A stretch of 64,000 nt of DNA, taken from positions 1-64,000 of the forward strand of contig CANQUG010000003.1 of the NCBI GenBank assembly GCA_947626985.1, read 5' to 3'. The notes under the pieces are model-generated. The model worked only from the letters and a program-made list of their open reading frames with translations, was not told where the DNA came from and ran no database searches. Each line of letters begins with the position of its first letter. Position 1 is the stretch's first letter. Source of the DNA: an uncultured Lachnospiraceae bacterium. GTDB lineage: Bacteria; Bacillota; Clostridia; Lachnospirales; Lachnospiraceae. The position numbers and the translations under genes were made by a program. Shown piece after piece: positions 1 to 7,920 of the stretch.

Positions 1-18
1 CAAAAAAACCATATTATA

Positions 19-64
19 AAACGGATGACGCACCCGGTACGAAACACCGGAGCATCATCCGTTT
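19..64 (-). terminator. Rho-independent terminator of the NCS2 permease gene
   Basis: The arms AAACGGATGA and TCATCCGTTT enclose a second inner stem (CCGGT/ACCGG). Short T-runs follow on both strands, so it may work in both directions. It lies about 70 bases past the permease stop codon. Confidence 0.8.
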
Positions 65-133
65 TTATTCTCTGAAAAATCTCAGTCGCACAGCCATGAA
101 AAAACTCCATGGCACTGTCAGACAGCAGCCGCT

Positions 134-1585
134 TTATCTCTTTCCTTTCTTTGCAGCCAGAATCTCCTCCGCCATCTCCACGTCGGATTTTTCATCCTTC
201 GGCAGAGCAATATTCAGAATAATGGCAAGAAGAGCCGCCGGAACAATACCGGAACCGCCGAAGATCAGATTAATGCTCTCCGGAAGATGAGCCAGCACCG
301 CGGAGTTCGCTCCAAGACCATAACCCACGCCCAGAGCCACAGAAACGATGGTAACATTTCTGGGAGAAAGAGGCCATTTGGTGATCAGCTGAATACCGCT
401 GACCACGATGGAGGAAAACATCATAACCGCCGCGCCGCCCAGCACGCTCTGAGGCATAATGGAAATCACGGCCGCCAGCTTGGGAAACAGACCGCAGGCG
501 ATGAGGAACACGCCGCCCAGTCCGATGGAAAAGCGGTTTACCACCTTCGTCATGGCCACCAGACCTACGTTCTGACTGAAGGAGGTGTTGGGCAGAATAC
601 CGAAAATCGCCGCGAAGGAAGAACCCAGACCATCGCACATCACGCCGCCGGCCAGCTCTTTGTCCGTAGCCTCTCTCCCCAGACCGCCTTCTGTGATACC
701 GGAAATATCACCCACCGTCTCCACAGCGGTAACAATAAACATAATACAAATAGGAACGATCGCTCTCGCGTCAAACACCCATTTTACAGGCATGATTTTT
801 GGAATGGAAAACCAGGGTGCCTCCGCAACGCTGCTCCAGTTCAGCACCCAGGCCTTGGTCACTTCCACCACCGCGCCCGTTTCATCCGTGTATGTATAAG
901 TTGTGGGAAGAACCACCGCCATAATGGACACCAGGATATATCCCACGATAATGCCGAGAAGAATAGAAGAAAAACTGGTAAATCCTTTGGTACCGTGCTT
1001 CAGGGCAATGATCACCACCAGCACCACAGTACCCACAAACAGGTTTTCAAGAGAACCGTAATCCGCCGCGGTATTGCCGCCGCCGAAGGACCCGATACCC
1101 ACCGAGATCAGGGAAAGACCGATGGACAAAACCACCGTACCGGTAACCACCGCCGGGAAAAATTTCCGCAGAGGCTTTAAAAAGCTTCCAAGAACCGTCT
1201 CAAAAATACCGCCGATAAAGCTCGCGGCCATAATGGCGCCGTATCCGGCAATCCCGCTGCCCATCACCACGCCCACGCTGCGGCACACGCCGATAAAACC
1301 GGAGCTGGTACCCATTACGATAGGAAGCTTCGCGCCCACAGGACCGATGGTGAAAATCTGAACAAGCGTTACAATACCTGCCACCAGCATGGCATTCTGA
1401 AGCAGCGCTACCTGCAGCGCTCCTCCGGCCTCAATGCCGCACACGCCGGTGATGATCAGAAGGGGCGTCAGGTTTCCCACGAACATGGCCAGCACATGCT
1501 GCAGTCCCAGGGGAATGGCCAGCCCTATAGGCGGACGCCCGTCCAGATCATATGGACTTGCTGTGTTTTTCTCTTTGTTCTCCAT
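134..1585 (-). CDS. NCS2-family nucleobase permease, xanthine/uric acid type
   Basis: A membrane symporter importing a purine base, most likely xanthine or uric acid, with a cation. The 483-residue length and hydrophobic segments fit the NCS2 (nucleobase-ascorbate transporter) family. Visible family marks are the N-terminal GLQHVLAMF, the TM8 acidic motif TAVETVGDISG and the TM10 motif SFSQNVGLVAMTK. The Gln-Asn-x-Gly pattern in TM10 points to the xanthine/urate branch rather than the uracil (UraA) branch, where Glu-Asn is usual. The ATG start has a GAGAGGAA ribosome site. The gene appears to be transcribed alone from a good promoter with a long leader and ends at a terminator. Substrate is inferred from motifs only. 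Confidence 0.9.
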   Translation of the reverse strand: MENKEKNTASPYDLDGRPPIGLAIPLGLQHVLAMFVGNLTPLLIITGVCGIEAGGALQVALLQNAMLVAGIVTLVQIFTIGPVGAKLPIVMGTSSGFIGVCRSVGVVMGSGIAGYGAIMAASFIGGIFETVLGSFLKPLRKFFPAVVTGTVVLSIGLSLISVGIGSFGGGNTAADYGSLENLFVGTVVLVVIIALKHGTKGFTSFSSILLGIIVGYILVSIMAVVLPTTYTYTDETGAVVEVTKAWVLNWSSVAEAPWFSIPKIMPVKWVFDARAIVPICIMFIVTAVETVGDISGITEGGLGREATDKELAGGVMCDGLGSSFAAIFGILPNTSFSQNVGLVAMTKVVNRFSIGLGGVFLIACGLFPKLAAVISIMPQSVLGGAAVMMFSSIVVSGIQLITKWPLSPRNVTIVSVALGVGYGLGANSAVLAHLPESINLIFGGSGIVPAALLAIILNIALPKDEKSDVEMAEEILAAKKGKR

Positions 1586-1755
1586 TATTTTCCTCTCTTT
1601 CCGGACATCCGTTCAGGATTATCCCGTATGATGTGACGACCGAACCCCAAAAGTACCGCCTTCCGGCTTCCGCCGGCTGACTGAAAATCTCCCGGGATTC
1701 CGGTCTGTAACAAATTCGATATTACCACATCTTTCGTCCGGTTTCATCAGAAAAT
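1586..1755 (-). promoter_or_regulatory. Long, structured 5' leader of the NCS2 permease gene
   Basis: About 170 bases separate the predicted transcript start from the ATG. The leader contains a CCGGC-GGAA-GCCGG hairpin and a further ACATC...GATGT stem around GGGATAATCC. I could not match it to the purine riboswitch core. It may be a regulatory RNA of unknown class or simply a folded leader. The rest of the gap up to the MATE gene (about 1790-1909) shows nothing I can name. Confidence 0.35.
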
Positions 1756-1761
1756 AAAATC

Positions 1762-1789
1762 TTTATAAAATTTCGGTAAAATTTGTGAA
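1762..1789 (-). promoter_or_regulatory. Sigma-A-type promoter for the NCS2 permease
   Basis: Read on the minus strand: TTCACA, 16-base spacer, TATAAA (5/6 match to each consensus box) in an AT-rich stretch. The transcript start would be near 1755. Confidence 0.6.
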
Positions 1790-1909
1790 AATTTCTCTCT
1801 TTCCCTCACAGCTATACAGCACATTGCCCTCATAACATCCGCATTCATCCGCTCTTTCAAACGTCTCAGCTCCGCCGCCGGCCGGTTTTCACACAGACCC
1901 GTCATTCCG

Positions 1910-3286
1910 TCAGAGCACCTTGTCCTTCCATTTGCCCCGCAGATAGAAAAATGTGGTAATCACCGCGCCCATCAGCCAGGAAATCACCAGAGAGATAAAA
2001 ATACATTCCCGTCTTCCCTGAGGAAGCTCCGGCGTTCTGGTCAGGTAACACATGCCGTAAGCCATGGGAACACGGAGAACTACAGTAGTGACAATGGAGA
2101 TCCACATGGGCGTCATCGTATCTCCGGCGCCCCTCATAATGCCGGAAAAGCTCTGCGTAATGGCCATGGCCACATACCCCACGGCAAGAATACGCATCAT
2201 CTGCATACTCAGTTCCACCAGCTCAGGCGTATTGGTAAAAATACTCATAAGATATTTGCCGAAAATCATGATCAGACTCGTGATCACCGCAGAGGTTGCC
2301 AGAGCCAGAATCGTTCCCTGTTTCGCTCCCTTGCTCACTCTGTCATAATCCCGCGCGCCTACATTCTGTCCCGCAAAGGTAGTCATGGCAGTACCGAAGG
2401 AAAAGGTAGGCAGCATGGCAAAGCCATCCACTCTCATAACGATCACGTTAGCGGCAATGAACTGCTCCCCGAAGCTGTTGGTCAGGGACTGCACAACGAT
2501 CATGGACATGGACATGATGGCCTGGGTCACTCCGGAGGGAACGCCCAGACGAATCACGTTCATGGCATATTTCCGATTCCATTTTATGTAGCATAATTTC
2601 ATATCAAAGAGATGCTTCAGCTGATAAAGCCGCCACAGACACAGAGCGGCGGACACTATCTGAGCAATTACCGTAGCCAGCGCCACGCCGTTTACGCCCA
2701 GGCCAAAATAAATTACAAATACCAAATCCAGTACAATATTCAGAATACACGCGATCACCAGATAAAGCACGGCGGACATGGAATCTCCCAGCCCGCGGAG
2801 AACGCCGCTCAGAATATTATAAAATGCCATACCTGCGCCGCCGATAAATAAAATATAGAGATAAGAGGTACACCAGTCCAGAATACTGTCCGGAGTCCCC
2901 AGCAGCTCCAGCATAGGTCTGGCCACCAGAGTTCCCACTACCATGACAAAAACCGTGGCAAAAATGGTAAGCAGAATACTGCTTCCGATAGTGTGAGAAA
3001 GAGCCTCTCTGTCCCTGGCGCCGAAATACTGGGATACCATAATGCTGGCTCCCATACTGATACCTACAAAAAGCACGATCAGCAGATTCAGGATCGGCCC
3101 GGCGCTTCCCACCGCGGCAAGGGCATTATCTCCCACATAATTTCCCACTACCACACTGTCCACGGTATTGTACAGCTGCTGCGCAATATTTCCCAGCAGC
3201 ATGGGAACAGTAAACAGCACAATCTTCTCCCACGGTCTCCCTTCCGTCATATCCACGGGGGCGAAAAATTTCTTAAGTGCCTGCAT
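1910..3286 (-). CDS. MATE-family efflux transporter
   Basis: A multidrug/organic cation antiporter of the cytoplasmic membrane. The 458 residues form about twelve hydrophobic segments in two related halves, the usual size for MATE proteins. The N-terminal half carries family-typical stretches such as VPMLLGNIAQQLYNTVDSV and GAGMAFYNILSGVLRGLGD, and the second half repeats the pattern with ...SFSGIMRGAGDTMTP. The ATG start follows a GAGGGGATC ribosome site. It stands alone between the NCS2 permease and phoU, with no regulator beside it. No terminator is obvious after the stop. The substrate cannot be told from sequence. Confidence 0.93.
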   Translation of the reverse strand: MQALKKFFAPVDMTEGRPWEKIVLFTVPMLLGNIAQQLYNTVDSVVVGNYVGDNALAAVGSAGPILNLLIVLFVGISMGASIMVSQYFGARDREALSHTIGSSILLTIFATVFVMVVGTLVARPMLELLGTPDSILDWCTSYLYILFIGGAGMAFYNILSGVLRGLGDSMSAVLYLVIACILNIVLDLVFVIYFGLGVNGVALATVIAQIVSAALCLWRLYQLKHLFDMKLCYIKWNRKYAMNVIRLGVPSGVTQAIMSMSMIVVQSLTNSFGEQFIAANVIVMRVDGFAMLPTFSFGTAMTTFAGQNVGARDYDRVSKGAKQGTILALATSAVITSLIMIFGKYLMSIFTNTPELVELSMQMMRILAVGYVAMAITQSFSGIMRGAGDTMTPMWISIVTTVVLRVPMAYGMCYLTRTPELPQGRRECIFISLVISWLMGAVITTFFYLRGKWKDKVL

Positions 3287-3315
3287 GATTTATGATCCCC
3301 TCCTCGAATATTCTG

Positions 3316-3341
3316 CCCCCGTCCTCATGCCCGGACGGGGG
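3316..3341. other. Strong hairpin in the MATE leader region
   Basis: A perfect 9-bp stem CCCCCGTCC/GGACGGGGG with an 8-base loop. On the plus strand it is followed by a TGTTGATTTTTT tract and looks like a terminator, but no plus-strand gene precedes it. On the minus strand it would sit in the MATE mRNA leader or at the end of the pst-phoU transcript, and lacks a U-run. Confidence 0.45.
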
Positions 3342-3375
3342 TGTTGATTTTTTCGTGTAAGGAATATTCTAGCAT

Positions 3376-3404
3376 AAGAGGATGAAAAAGGAAACAGGAA
3401 ATTT
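3376..3404 (-). promoter_or_regulatory. Possible promoter for the MATE gene
   Basis: On the minus strand TTTCCT and TAGAAT are separated by 17 bases. The -35 box is weak. Coordinates are approximate. Confidence 0.3.
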
Positions 3405-3418
3405 ACACCGGAAATCCT

Positions 3419-4093
3419 TTATATTTTAAAGTTTAAAGCGCCTGCCTGATGCTCGTTGGATCTGTGTTCTCCGGTGATGGAATACTCCACCCACTCGGCG
3501 ATATTCACGGCATGGTCTCCGATCCGTTCAAAATACTTTGCCGTCATGAGAAGATCCAGGGCCGACATGGCGTCCATATGGCTGCACAGAAGATCCGCCA
3601 GGCGCTTTTTCACCTGATTGAACTCCTGATCCACCCGGTCGTCGTCGCGGATCACCTTCCGGCACAAAGCTAAATCAGCCTTTACGAAGGCCTCCACACT
3701 GTCTGTAACCATTTCTACCGTATCCTGAGCCATTCTCACGATCTCAGCGGGCAGCCCGTCCCCATCCTGCCGGATGTACAGAGAGAGATCCGCGATATCC
3801 GCCGCCTGATCTCCGATGCGCTCCATATCGGAAATCATCTTCAAAGCGGAAGAAACCGCCCGCAGATCCCTGGCCACCGGATGCTGATGAAGCAGGAGCC
3901 TCAGACAGAGATTCTCGATTTCCCTCTCCTTCTCATCGATCTCCCGGTCCGTCTCAAACACCTGCTCAGCGATCTCCTCCCCCTGACGCTGCAGCGCCCT
4001 GACGCAGAGGGAGATTGCCTTCTCGCACAGCTCCCCCATATCGATCATCTGCATATGCAGCTCCTCCAGCTGCCGCTCAAACAATCTTGACAT
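3419..4093 (-). CDS. phoU: Phosphate transport regulator PhoU
   Basis: PhoU restrains the Pst transporter and the phosphate-sensing kinase when phosphate is plentiful. The 224-residue all-helical protein has the two PhoU helical bundles, each with the acidic metal-site style motif (EKAISLCVRALQRQ...DREIDEKEREIE and ...DDRVDQEFNQVKKRL; ...MTAKYFERIGDHAVNIAEW). The ORF track begins upstream at 4255 inside pstB. I place the start at the ATG at 4093 because GGGAGG lies just before it and because this gives the normal family N-terminus MSRLFERQLEELH. It starts one base after the pstB stop codon, so the two are probably translationally coupled. It is the last gene of the pst operon. No PhoB/PhoR pair is in this window. 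Confidence 0.95.
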   Translation of the reverse strand: MSRLFERQLEELHMQMIDMGELCEKAISLCVRALQRQGEEIAEQVFETDREIDEKEREIENLCLRLLLHQHPVARDLRAVSSALKMISDMERIGDQAADIADLSLYIRQDGDGLPAEIVRMAQDTVEMVTDSVEAFVKADLALCRKVIRDDDRVDQEFNQVKKRLADLLCSHMDAMSALDLLMTAKYFERIGDHAVNIAEWVEYSITGEHRSNEHQAGALNFKI

Positions 4094-4094
4094 A

Positions 4095-4853
4095 TCAGCC
4101 GAACCTCCCTGTAATATAATCCTCTGTCCGCTTGTCCCCGGGCATGGAAAACAGTTTTTCCGTATCGTCGAACTCCACCATCTCTCCCAGGAGGAAAAAG
4201 GCGGTTTTATCGGAAATTCTGGTGGCCTGCTGCATGTTGTGGGTGACAATGACAATGGTGTAGTCCTTCTTCAGCTCCATGGCAAGCTCTTCGATCTTCG
4301 AAGTGGAAATAGGATCCAGCGCCGAGGTAGGCTCATCCATGAGAAGCACCTCCGGCTGCACGGCCAGGGCCCTGGCTATACAGAGACGCTGCTGCTGGCC
4401 GCCGGACATTCCCAGAGCGCTCTTTTTCAGACGATCCTTCACCTCTTCCCAGATCGCCGCGTCCCGAAGAGATTTTTCCACGATTTCGTCCAGCCTTGCC
4501 CGGGAACGGATTCCGTGGGTCCGGGGACCGTAAGCGATATTATCATAGATGCTCATGGGGAAGGGATTGGGCTTCTGAAATACCATTCCCACTCTTTTCC
4601 GGAGAAGATTGACATCGATATTTCCATAGATATCCTCCCCGTCCAGCTCCACGTTTCCGGTGATCACGCATCCCTCCACCAGATCATTCATTCTGTTTAA
4701 GGACTTCAGAAGGGTGGACTTTCCGCACCCGCTGGGTCCGATAAACGCGGTGATCTCATGCTCCGGAATCTCCATATTGACAGACTTCAGGGCATGAAAT
4801 TTTCCATAATGAAGATTCATGTCCTCCACAGATATTTTCGTTTTTTCACTCAT
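4095..4853 (-). CDS. pstB: Phosphate ABC transporter ATP-binding protein PstB
   Basis: The ATPase subunit that powers phosphate import through PstCA. At 252 residues it has family-normal length. Motifs in order: Walker [11 protein letters not shown]-loop [14 protein letters not shown], signature MSGGQQQR, Walker [13 protein letters not shown] and the switch histidine in [13 protein letters not shown]. The FQKPNPFP stretch and the C-terminal EDYITGRFG are typical of PstB specifically. AAAGGATAAA precedes the ATG. The start lies five bases from the pstA stop, and phoU follows directly. Confidence 0.97.
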   Translation of the reverse strand: MSEKTKISVEDMNLHYGKFHALKSVNMEIPEHEITAFIGPSGCGKSTLLKSLNRMNDLVEGCVITGNVELDGEDIYGNIDVNLLRKRVGMVFQKPNPFPMSIYDNIAYGPRTHGIRSRARLDEIVEKSLRDAAIWEEVKDRLKKSALGMSGGQQQRLCIARALAVQPEVLLMDEPTSALDPISTSKIEELAMELKKDYTIVIVTHNMQQATRISDKTAFFLLGEMVEFDDTEKLFSMPGDKRTEDYITGRFG

Positions 4854-4858
4854 GATCT

Positions 4859-5821
4859 TTATCCTTTCGCGATTCTTTTTGCCAGCATGCCGGACAGTCC
4901 GTTGATCAGAAGAACAAACAGCAGGATCACTACCGCAGTGGCGGAAGCCTGATTCATATGAAGGGCTTCACTGGACAGAACGTACATATGAAGGGCAAGG
5001 GTACGCCCGGATCCGAACAGACTTTCCGGGACCTGGGCCACGGTTCCCGCAGTATATAACAAAGCGGCTGTCTCACCGATCACACGTCCAATGGCAAGAA
5101 TAATGCCTGCCAGAATTCCCGGCACCGCCGAGGGAAGAACGATCGTAAAGATCGTACGCAGCTTTCCGGCCCCCAGTCCGAAACTGGCCTCCCGATAGGA
5201 ATCCGGAACCGCCTTCAGCGCTTCCTCCGAGGTTCGCATGATCAGAGGAAGCACCATGATCACCAGTGTAAACGCCCCTGATATGAGGGATAATCCCCAT
5301 TTCAGAGTAGTGACGAAAAACAGCATTCCAAACAGTCCGTACACAATAGAAGGAATACCGGATAGGGTCTCCGCTGTAATACGGATAACACCCACGAAAC
5401 GATTTCCTTTTTTGGCGTATTCCACCAGATAAATGGCCGCGAAGATCCCCAGAGGAGCCGCGATTGCCAGGGACACAAGGGTCATGATAAAGGTATTGAT
5501 CAGCGACGGAACCAGGGAAACATTCTCGGAGGTGTACTCCGGGCTGAAAAGCTCGGGAGTCAGATAGGGAATGCCCTTTACCATAATGTAAACGATCAGG
5601 AACAGGATCAGAGCAAAGGTAACGAAGGACGCCAGATAGGTAAGAAACGCCAGCAGTGACGAACCAGGATACCGGAAACGTGTCCGGGAGCCGCCGGCTT
5701 CCATCCCGGTGAGCGCACGGTCCCCGGTTCCCTTTCCGTTCCCGCTTTTGTGTATGATCTGATTTTCCTTTAAGGGATTTAATGAAATCTGCCTGTCGGC
5801 AGCGGTGGCTTCAGCCTTCAT
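4859..5821 (-). CDS. pstA: Phosphate ABC transporter permease PstA
   Basis: One of the two membrane channel subunits for phosphate uptake. The 320-residue protein begins with an unusually long hydrophilic stretch of about 50 residues before the first membrane segment ([21 protein letters not shown]). The core has PstA hallmarks: [14 protein letters not shown], the EAA-loop region [19 protein letters not shown] and [26 protein letters not shown] precedes the ATG, and the first codons overlap the end of pstC by 11 bases. The extra N-terminus is not shared with PstC here, and its role is unknown. Confidence 0.95.
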   Translation of the reverse strand: MKAEATAADRQISLNPLKENQIIHKSGNGKGTGDRALTGMEAGGSRTRFRYPGSSLLAFLTYLASFVTFALILFLIVYIMVKGIPYLTPELFSPEYTSENVSLVPSLINTFIMTLVSLAIAAPLGIFAAIYLVEYAKKGNRFVGVIRITAETLSGIPSIVYGLFGMLFFVTTLKWGLSLISGAFTLVIMVLPLIMRTSEEALKAVPDSYREASFGLGAGKLRTIFTIVLPSAVPGILAGIILAIGRVIGETAALLYTAGTVAQVPESLFGSGRTLALHMYVLSSEALHMNQASATAVVILLFVLLINGLSGMLAKRIAKG

Positions 5822-6674
5822 TTTCGCTCCTCCTGTTCAGCAAAGACAAGCTTAAATTTATGATCAGAATGAATACAAACAGCACCACCGCGGTGGCAAT
5901 CAGCGCTTCTCTGTGAAGCCCCGTAGCGTATCCCATCTCAGTGACAATATTTGCCGTCATGGTGCGCAGCCCCTTTAAAATGCCTGCCGGCATTCTGGGC
6001 TGATTTCCCGCCACCATGATCACCGCCATGGTTTCTCCGATGGCCCTGCCGATGCCCAGCACCACTGCAGCCAGGATTCCGGATTTTGCGGCGGGGAGCA
6101 TGACAAAAAAGATGCTCCGTTCCTTCGTGGCGCCCAGCGCCAGAGACCCCTCGTAATAGCTCTCAGGAACGCTCCGGACAGCGGATTCCGCAGGTCCGAT
6201 GATCGTGGGAAGGATCATCATCCCCAGCAGCAGCGACGCCGCCAGCATGCTGGTTCCCGTCCCCCCGAACAGCTTCCGGATCATGGGAACGACAACGATC
6301 AGACCAAAAAATCCGTAAACGATGGACGGAACGCCCGCCATCAGGTCGATCCCAGATTTCAGCGGCCTGTATATTTTTTTCGGACAATATCTGGCCATAA
6401 ACACGGCTGTAAAAAGGGCAATGGGAACGCCGGTCACAATCGCTCCCCCGGTGACATAAATGCTTGCCACGATCATGGGAAGAATGCCAAACTCCTCATT
6501 GGACGGCCTCCAGATCGTTCCCAGAAGGAACTTCAGAGGACCGATCTTTCCGATGGCAGGCAGGCCGTTGGCAAAAAGAAACAGACAGATCAGAAACACT
6601 GCCAGGACAGAAGTGCAGGCTGCCGCCATGAAAACCAGCTTCATGAATAATTCTTTTGCTTTGCTCAGATTCAT
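5811..6674 (-). CDS. pstC: Phosphate ABC transporter permease PstC
   Basis: Channel partner of PstA. About 287 residues with six predicted membrane segments. Family motifs include MAGVPSIVYGFFGLIVVVP, the EAA-type loop ESAVRSVPESYYEGSLALGATKERS and GIGRAIGETMAVIMVAGN. The ORF track starts at a TTG at 6680. I prefer the ATG two codons later, because the AGAGG site is then six to seven bases upstream. A short gap with a hairpin separates it from pstS; it overlaps pstA. Confidence 0.95.
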   Translation of the reverse strand: MNLSKAKELFMKLVFMAAACTSVLAVFLICLFLFANGLPAIGKIGPLKFLLGTIWRPSNEEFGILPMIVASIYVTGGAIVTGVPIALFTAVFMARYCPKKIYRPLKSGIDLMAGVPSIVYGFFGLIVVVPMIRKLFGGTGTSMLAASLLLGMMILPTIIGPAESAVRSVPESYYEGSLALGATKERSIFFVMLPAAKSGILAAVVLGIGRAIGETMAVIMVAGNQPRMPAGILKGLRTMTANIVTEMGYATGLHREALIATAVVLFVFILIINLSLSLLNRRSENEG

Positions 6675-6716
6675 ACTCAACCTCTGTTATTTCGATTATC
6701 TATTAAGGCAACGAAA

Positions 6717-6745
6717 ATGATTACGGATTGTTACGCTGTAATCAT
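6717..6745 (-). terminator. Intercistronic hairpin between pstS and pstC
   Basis: The 8-bp arms ATGATTAC and GTAATCAT are followed on the minus strand by TTTCGTT, directly after the pstS stop codon. It is probably a partial terminator or 3'-end stabiliser that gives more binding protein than permease. Confidence 0.5.
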
Positions 6746-6746
6746 A

Positions 6747-7610
6747 TTATTCAGCCAGTTCTTCCCACTCTGTGATCTCACCGGTAAATACGGCCTTTAC
6801 CTGTTCGCTGGACAGCTCCTCCAGCTCGTTTTCCAGGTTTACCACAATGGCGATGCCGTCTCTTGCGATAACCTGAGCGGTAAGTCCCTTCTCCTCTTCC
6901 TCTGCTTTCAGCTCCCTGGAGGCCATTCCGATATCACAGCTTCCTTCCGCCGCAAAGTTGATTCCGGTGGTGGAATCGCTCTGCTGCACCTCCACGGTCA
7001 CGCTCTCATTGACAGCCTCATAACCCTCTTTCAGCTTCTCCATTACAGGCGCTACAGAGGAAGAACCGGCCACAACGACCTTGCCTTCCGCACCGGCGGA
7101 TTCATAAGCCGCAGCCTCTGTATCTTCCTTAATATATCCGTTATCCTCGATGATCTGCTGCCCTTCCGCACTCATAATATAGTTTACAAAATCCTGGGCG
7201 GCGTCGGTGAGCTCCCCGTTCGTTACGATATTAAAAGGACGGGAAACCTTGTAAGTATCGCTGGCCACGTTCTCCGCTGTAGCCTCAGCGCCGTCGATTT
7301 TCAGCGCCTTGACCGTCTCGTTGAGAGACCCGAGGGAAATGTATCCGATGGCGTTTTCGTCTCCCGCTACAGTGGTGATCATAACGGATGTGCTGTTGGT
7401 AATGCTTGCTTCCGGAGTGGTCATATCCACCTTCTGTCCGTCCTGTTCCTCCTCAATTCCGAACAGCTCCACGAAGGCTCCTCTCGTCCCGGATCCATCC
7501 TCGCGGGACACAACCGTGATCGCTCCGCTGGCCGCGCTGACCCCCGAAGCAAGTAATGCGGTTCCCATAACGGCGGTAATAAAAGCTGCTGCAAGTTTAC
7601 TTTTTTTCAT
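6747..7610 (-). CDS. pstS: Circularly permuted phosphate-binding protein PstS
   Basis: Extracellular phosphate receptor for PstCAB. The 287 residues begin with a Sec signal peptide (about 1-26, VSA cleavage). The order of the two halves is swapped compared with ordinary PstS. What is normally the second half comes first: SREDGSGTR at about 35-43, then NAIGYISLG, RPFNIVTNGEL and SAEGQQIIEDNGYI. The usual N-terminal half follows: GSSSVAPVMEKL at about 182, GSCDIGMASREL, DGIAIVVN and the end FTGEITEWEEL. All phosphate-contact loops of the family are present, so it is probably functional. No lipobox cysteine follows the signal. GAGGAG precedes the ATG. It is the first gene of the pst operon. Confidence 0.93.
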   Translation of the reverse strand: MKKSKLAAAFITAVMGTALLASGVSAASGAITVVSREDGSGTRGAFVELFGIEEEQDGQKVDMTTPEASITNSTSVMITTVAGDENAIGYISLGSLNETVKALKIDGAEATAENVASDTYKVSRPFNIVTNGELTDAAQDFVNYIMSAEGQQIIEDNGYIKEDTEAAAYESAGAEGKVVVAGSSSVAPVMEKLKEGYEAVNESVTVEVQQSDSTTGINFAAEGSCDIGMASRELKAEEEEKGLTAQVIARDGIAIVVNLENELEELSSEQVKAVFTGEITEWEELAE

Positions 7611-7693
7611 GATATTTTCTCCTCTTTTCTTTTTTCAGAGAGATCCTTTTTCAGTGATCCGCTCTGTTTATGGTGTGTAGTTTAAGCCGCCAA

Positions 7694-7735
7694 GGTTAAA
7701 TCTGTTATCATGATTGAGTTAAAAATATGTAAAAA
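7694..7735 (-). promoter_or_regulatory. Possible Pho box upstream of pstS
   Basis: On the minus strand a run of TTTACA, TTAACT (11 bases later), TAACAG and TTTAACC resembles the TTAACA-like direct repeats bound by PhoP/PhoB regulators in Firmicutes. It lies 80-120 bases before the pstS start. Repeat spacing is not fully regular and no clean -35/-10 pair is visible, as is common in activator-dependent promoters. Confidence 0.45.
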
Positions 7736-7746
7736 CTGGACAAAAA

Positions 7747-7775
7747 AGGGGGCGGAAGAGTCACTCCTCCGCTCC
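7747..7775 (-). terminator. Terminator closing the pilus/kinase operon
   Basis: On the minus strand a 13-bp stem GGGAGCGGAGGAG/CTCTTCCGCCCCC (one mismatch, one G-T pair) with a TGA loop is followed by TTTTTT. It separates the kinase from the pst operon. Confidence 0.85.
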
Positions 7776-7806
7776 CTGTATACAGTGTTTTTTTATATTG
7801 CCCCGC

Positions 7807-7920
7807 TGCCTGGCGGCAGGCAGAGCCGTCCCGTTTATTCCGCGTGATGTCCGATCCACCCGGGCGTACTCCAGGCGAAATCAGCAGCCATGTCCTTTAT
7901 TCCGCGTGACGTCCGATCCA
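7807..7920. repeat. Direct duplication of the kinase gene 3' end, plus a small palindrome
   Basis: TTTATTCCGCGTGAYGTCCGATCC occurs at 7896-7920, where it encodes the kinase C-terminus, and again at about 7833-7857, 63 bases away outside the gene. Next to the outer copy is the palindrome TGCCTG-GCGG-CAGGCA (7807-7822). Confidence 0.6.

Noticed and set aside
1680-1740. PyrR-type binding loop (AATCCCGGGAGATT) in the NCS2 leader
   Set aside because: It matches the PyrR loop consensus at most positions, but the permease motifs are of the purine type, the stem is poor and no pyr gene is nearby, so it is probably chance.
3419-4255. N-terminally extended PhoU (278 residues)
   Set aside because: The extension lies in pstB out of frame, and the internal ATG at 4093 has the ribosome site and normal family start.
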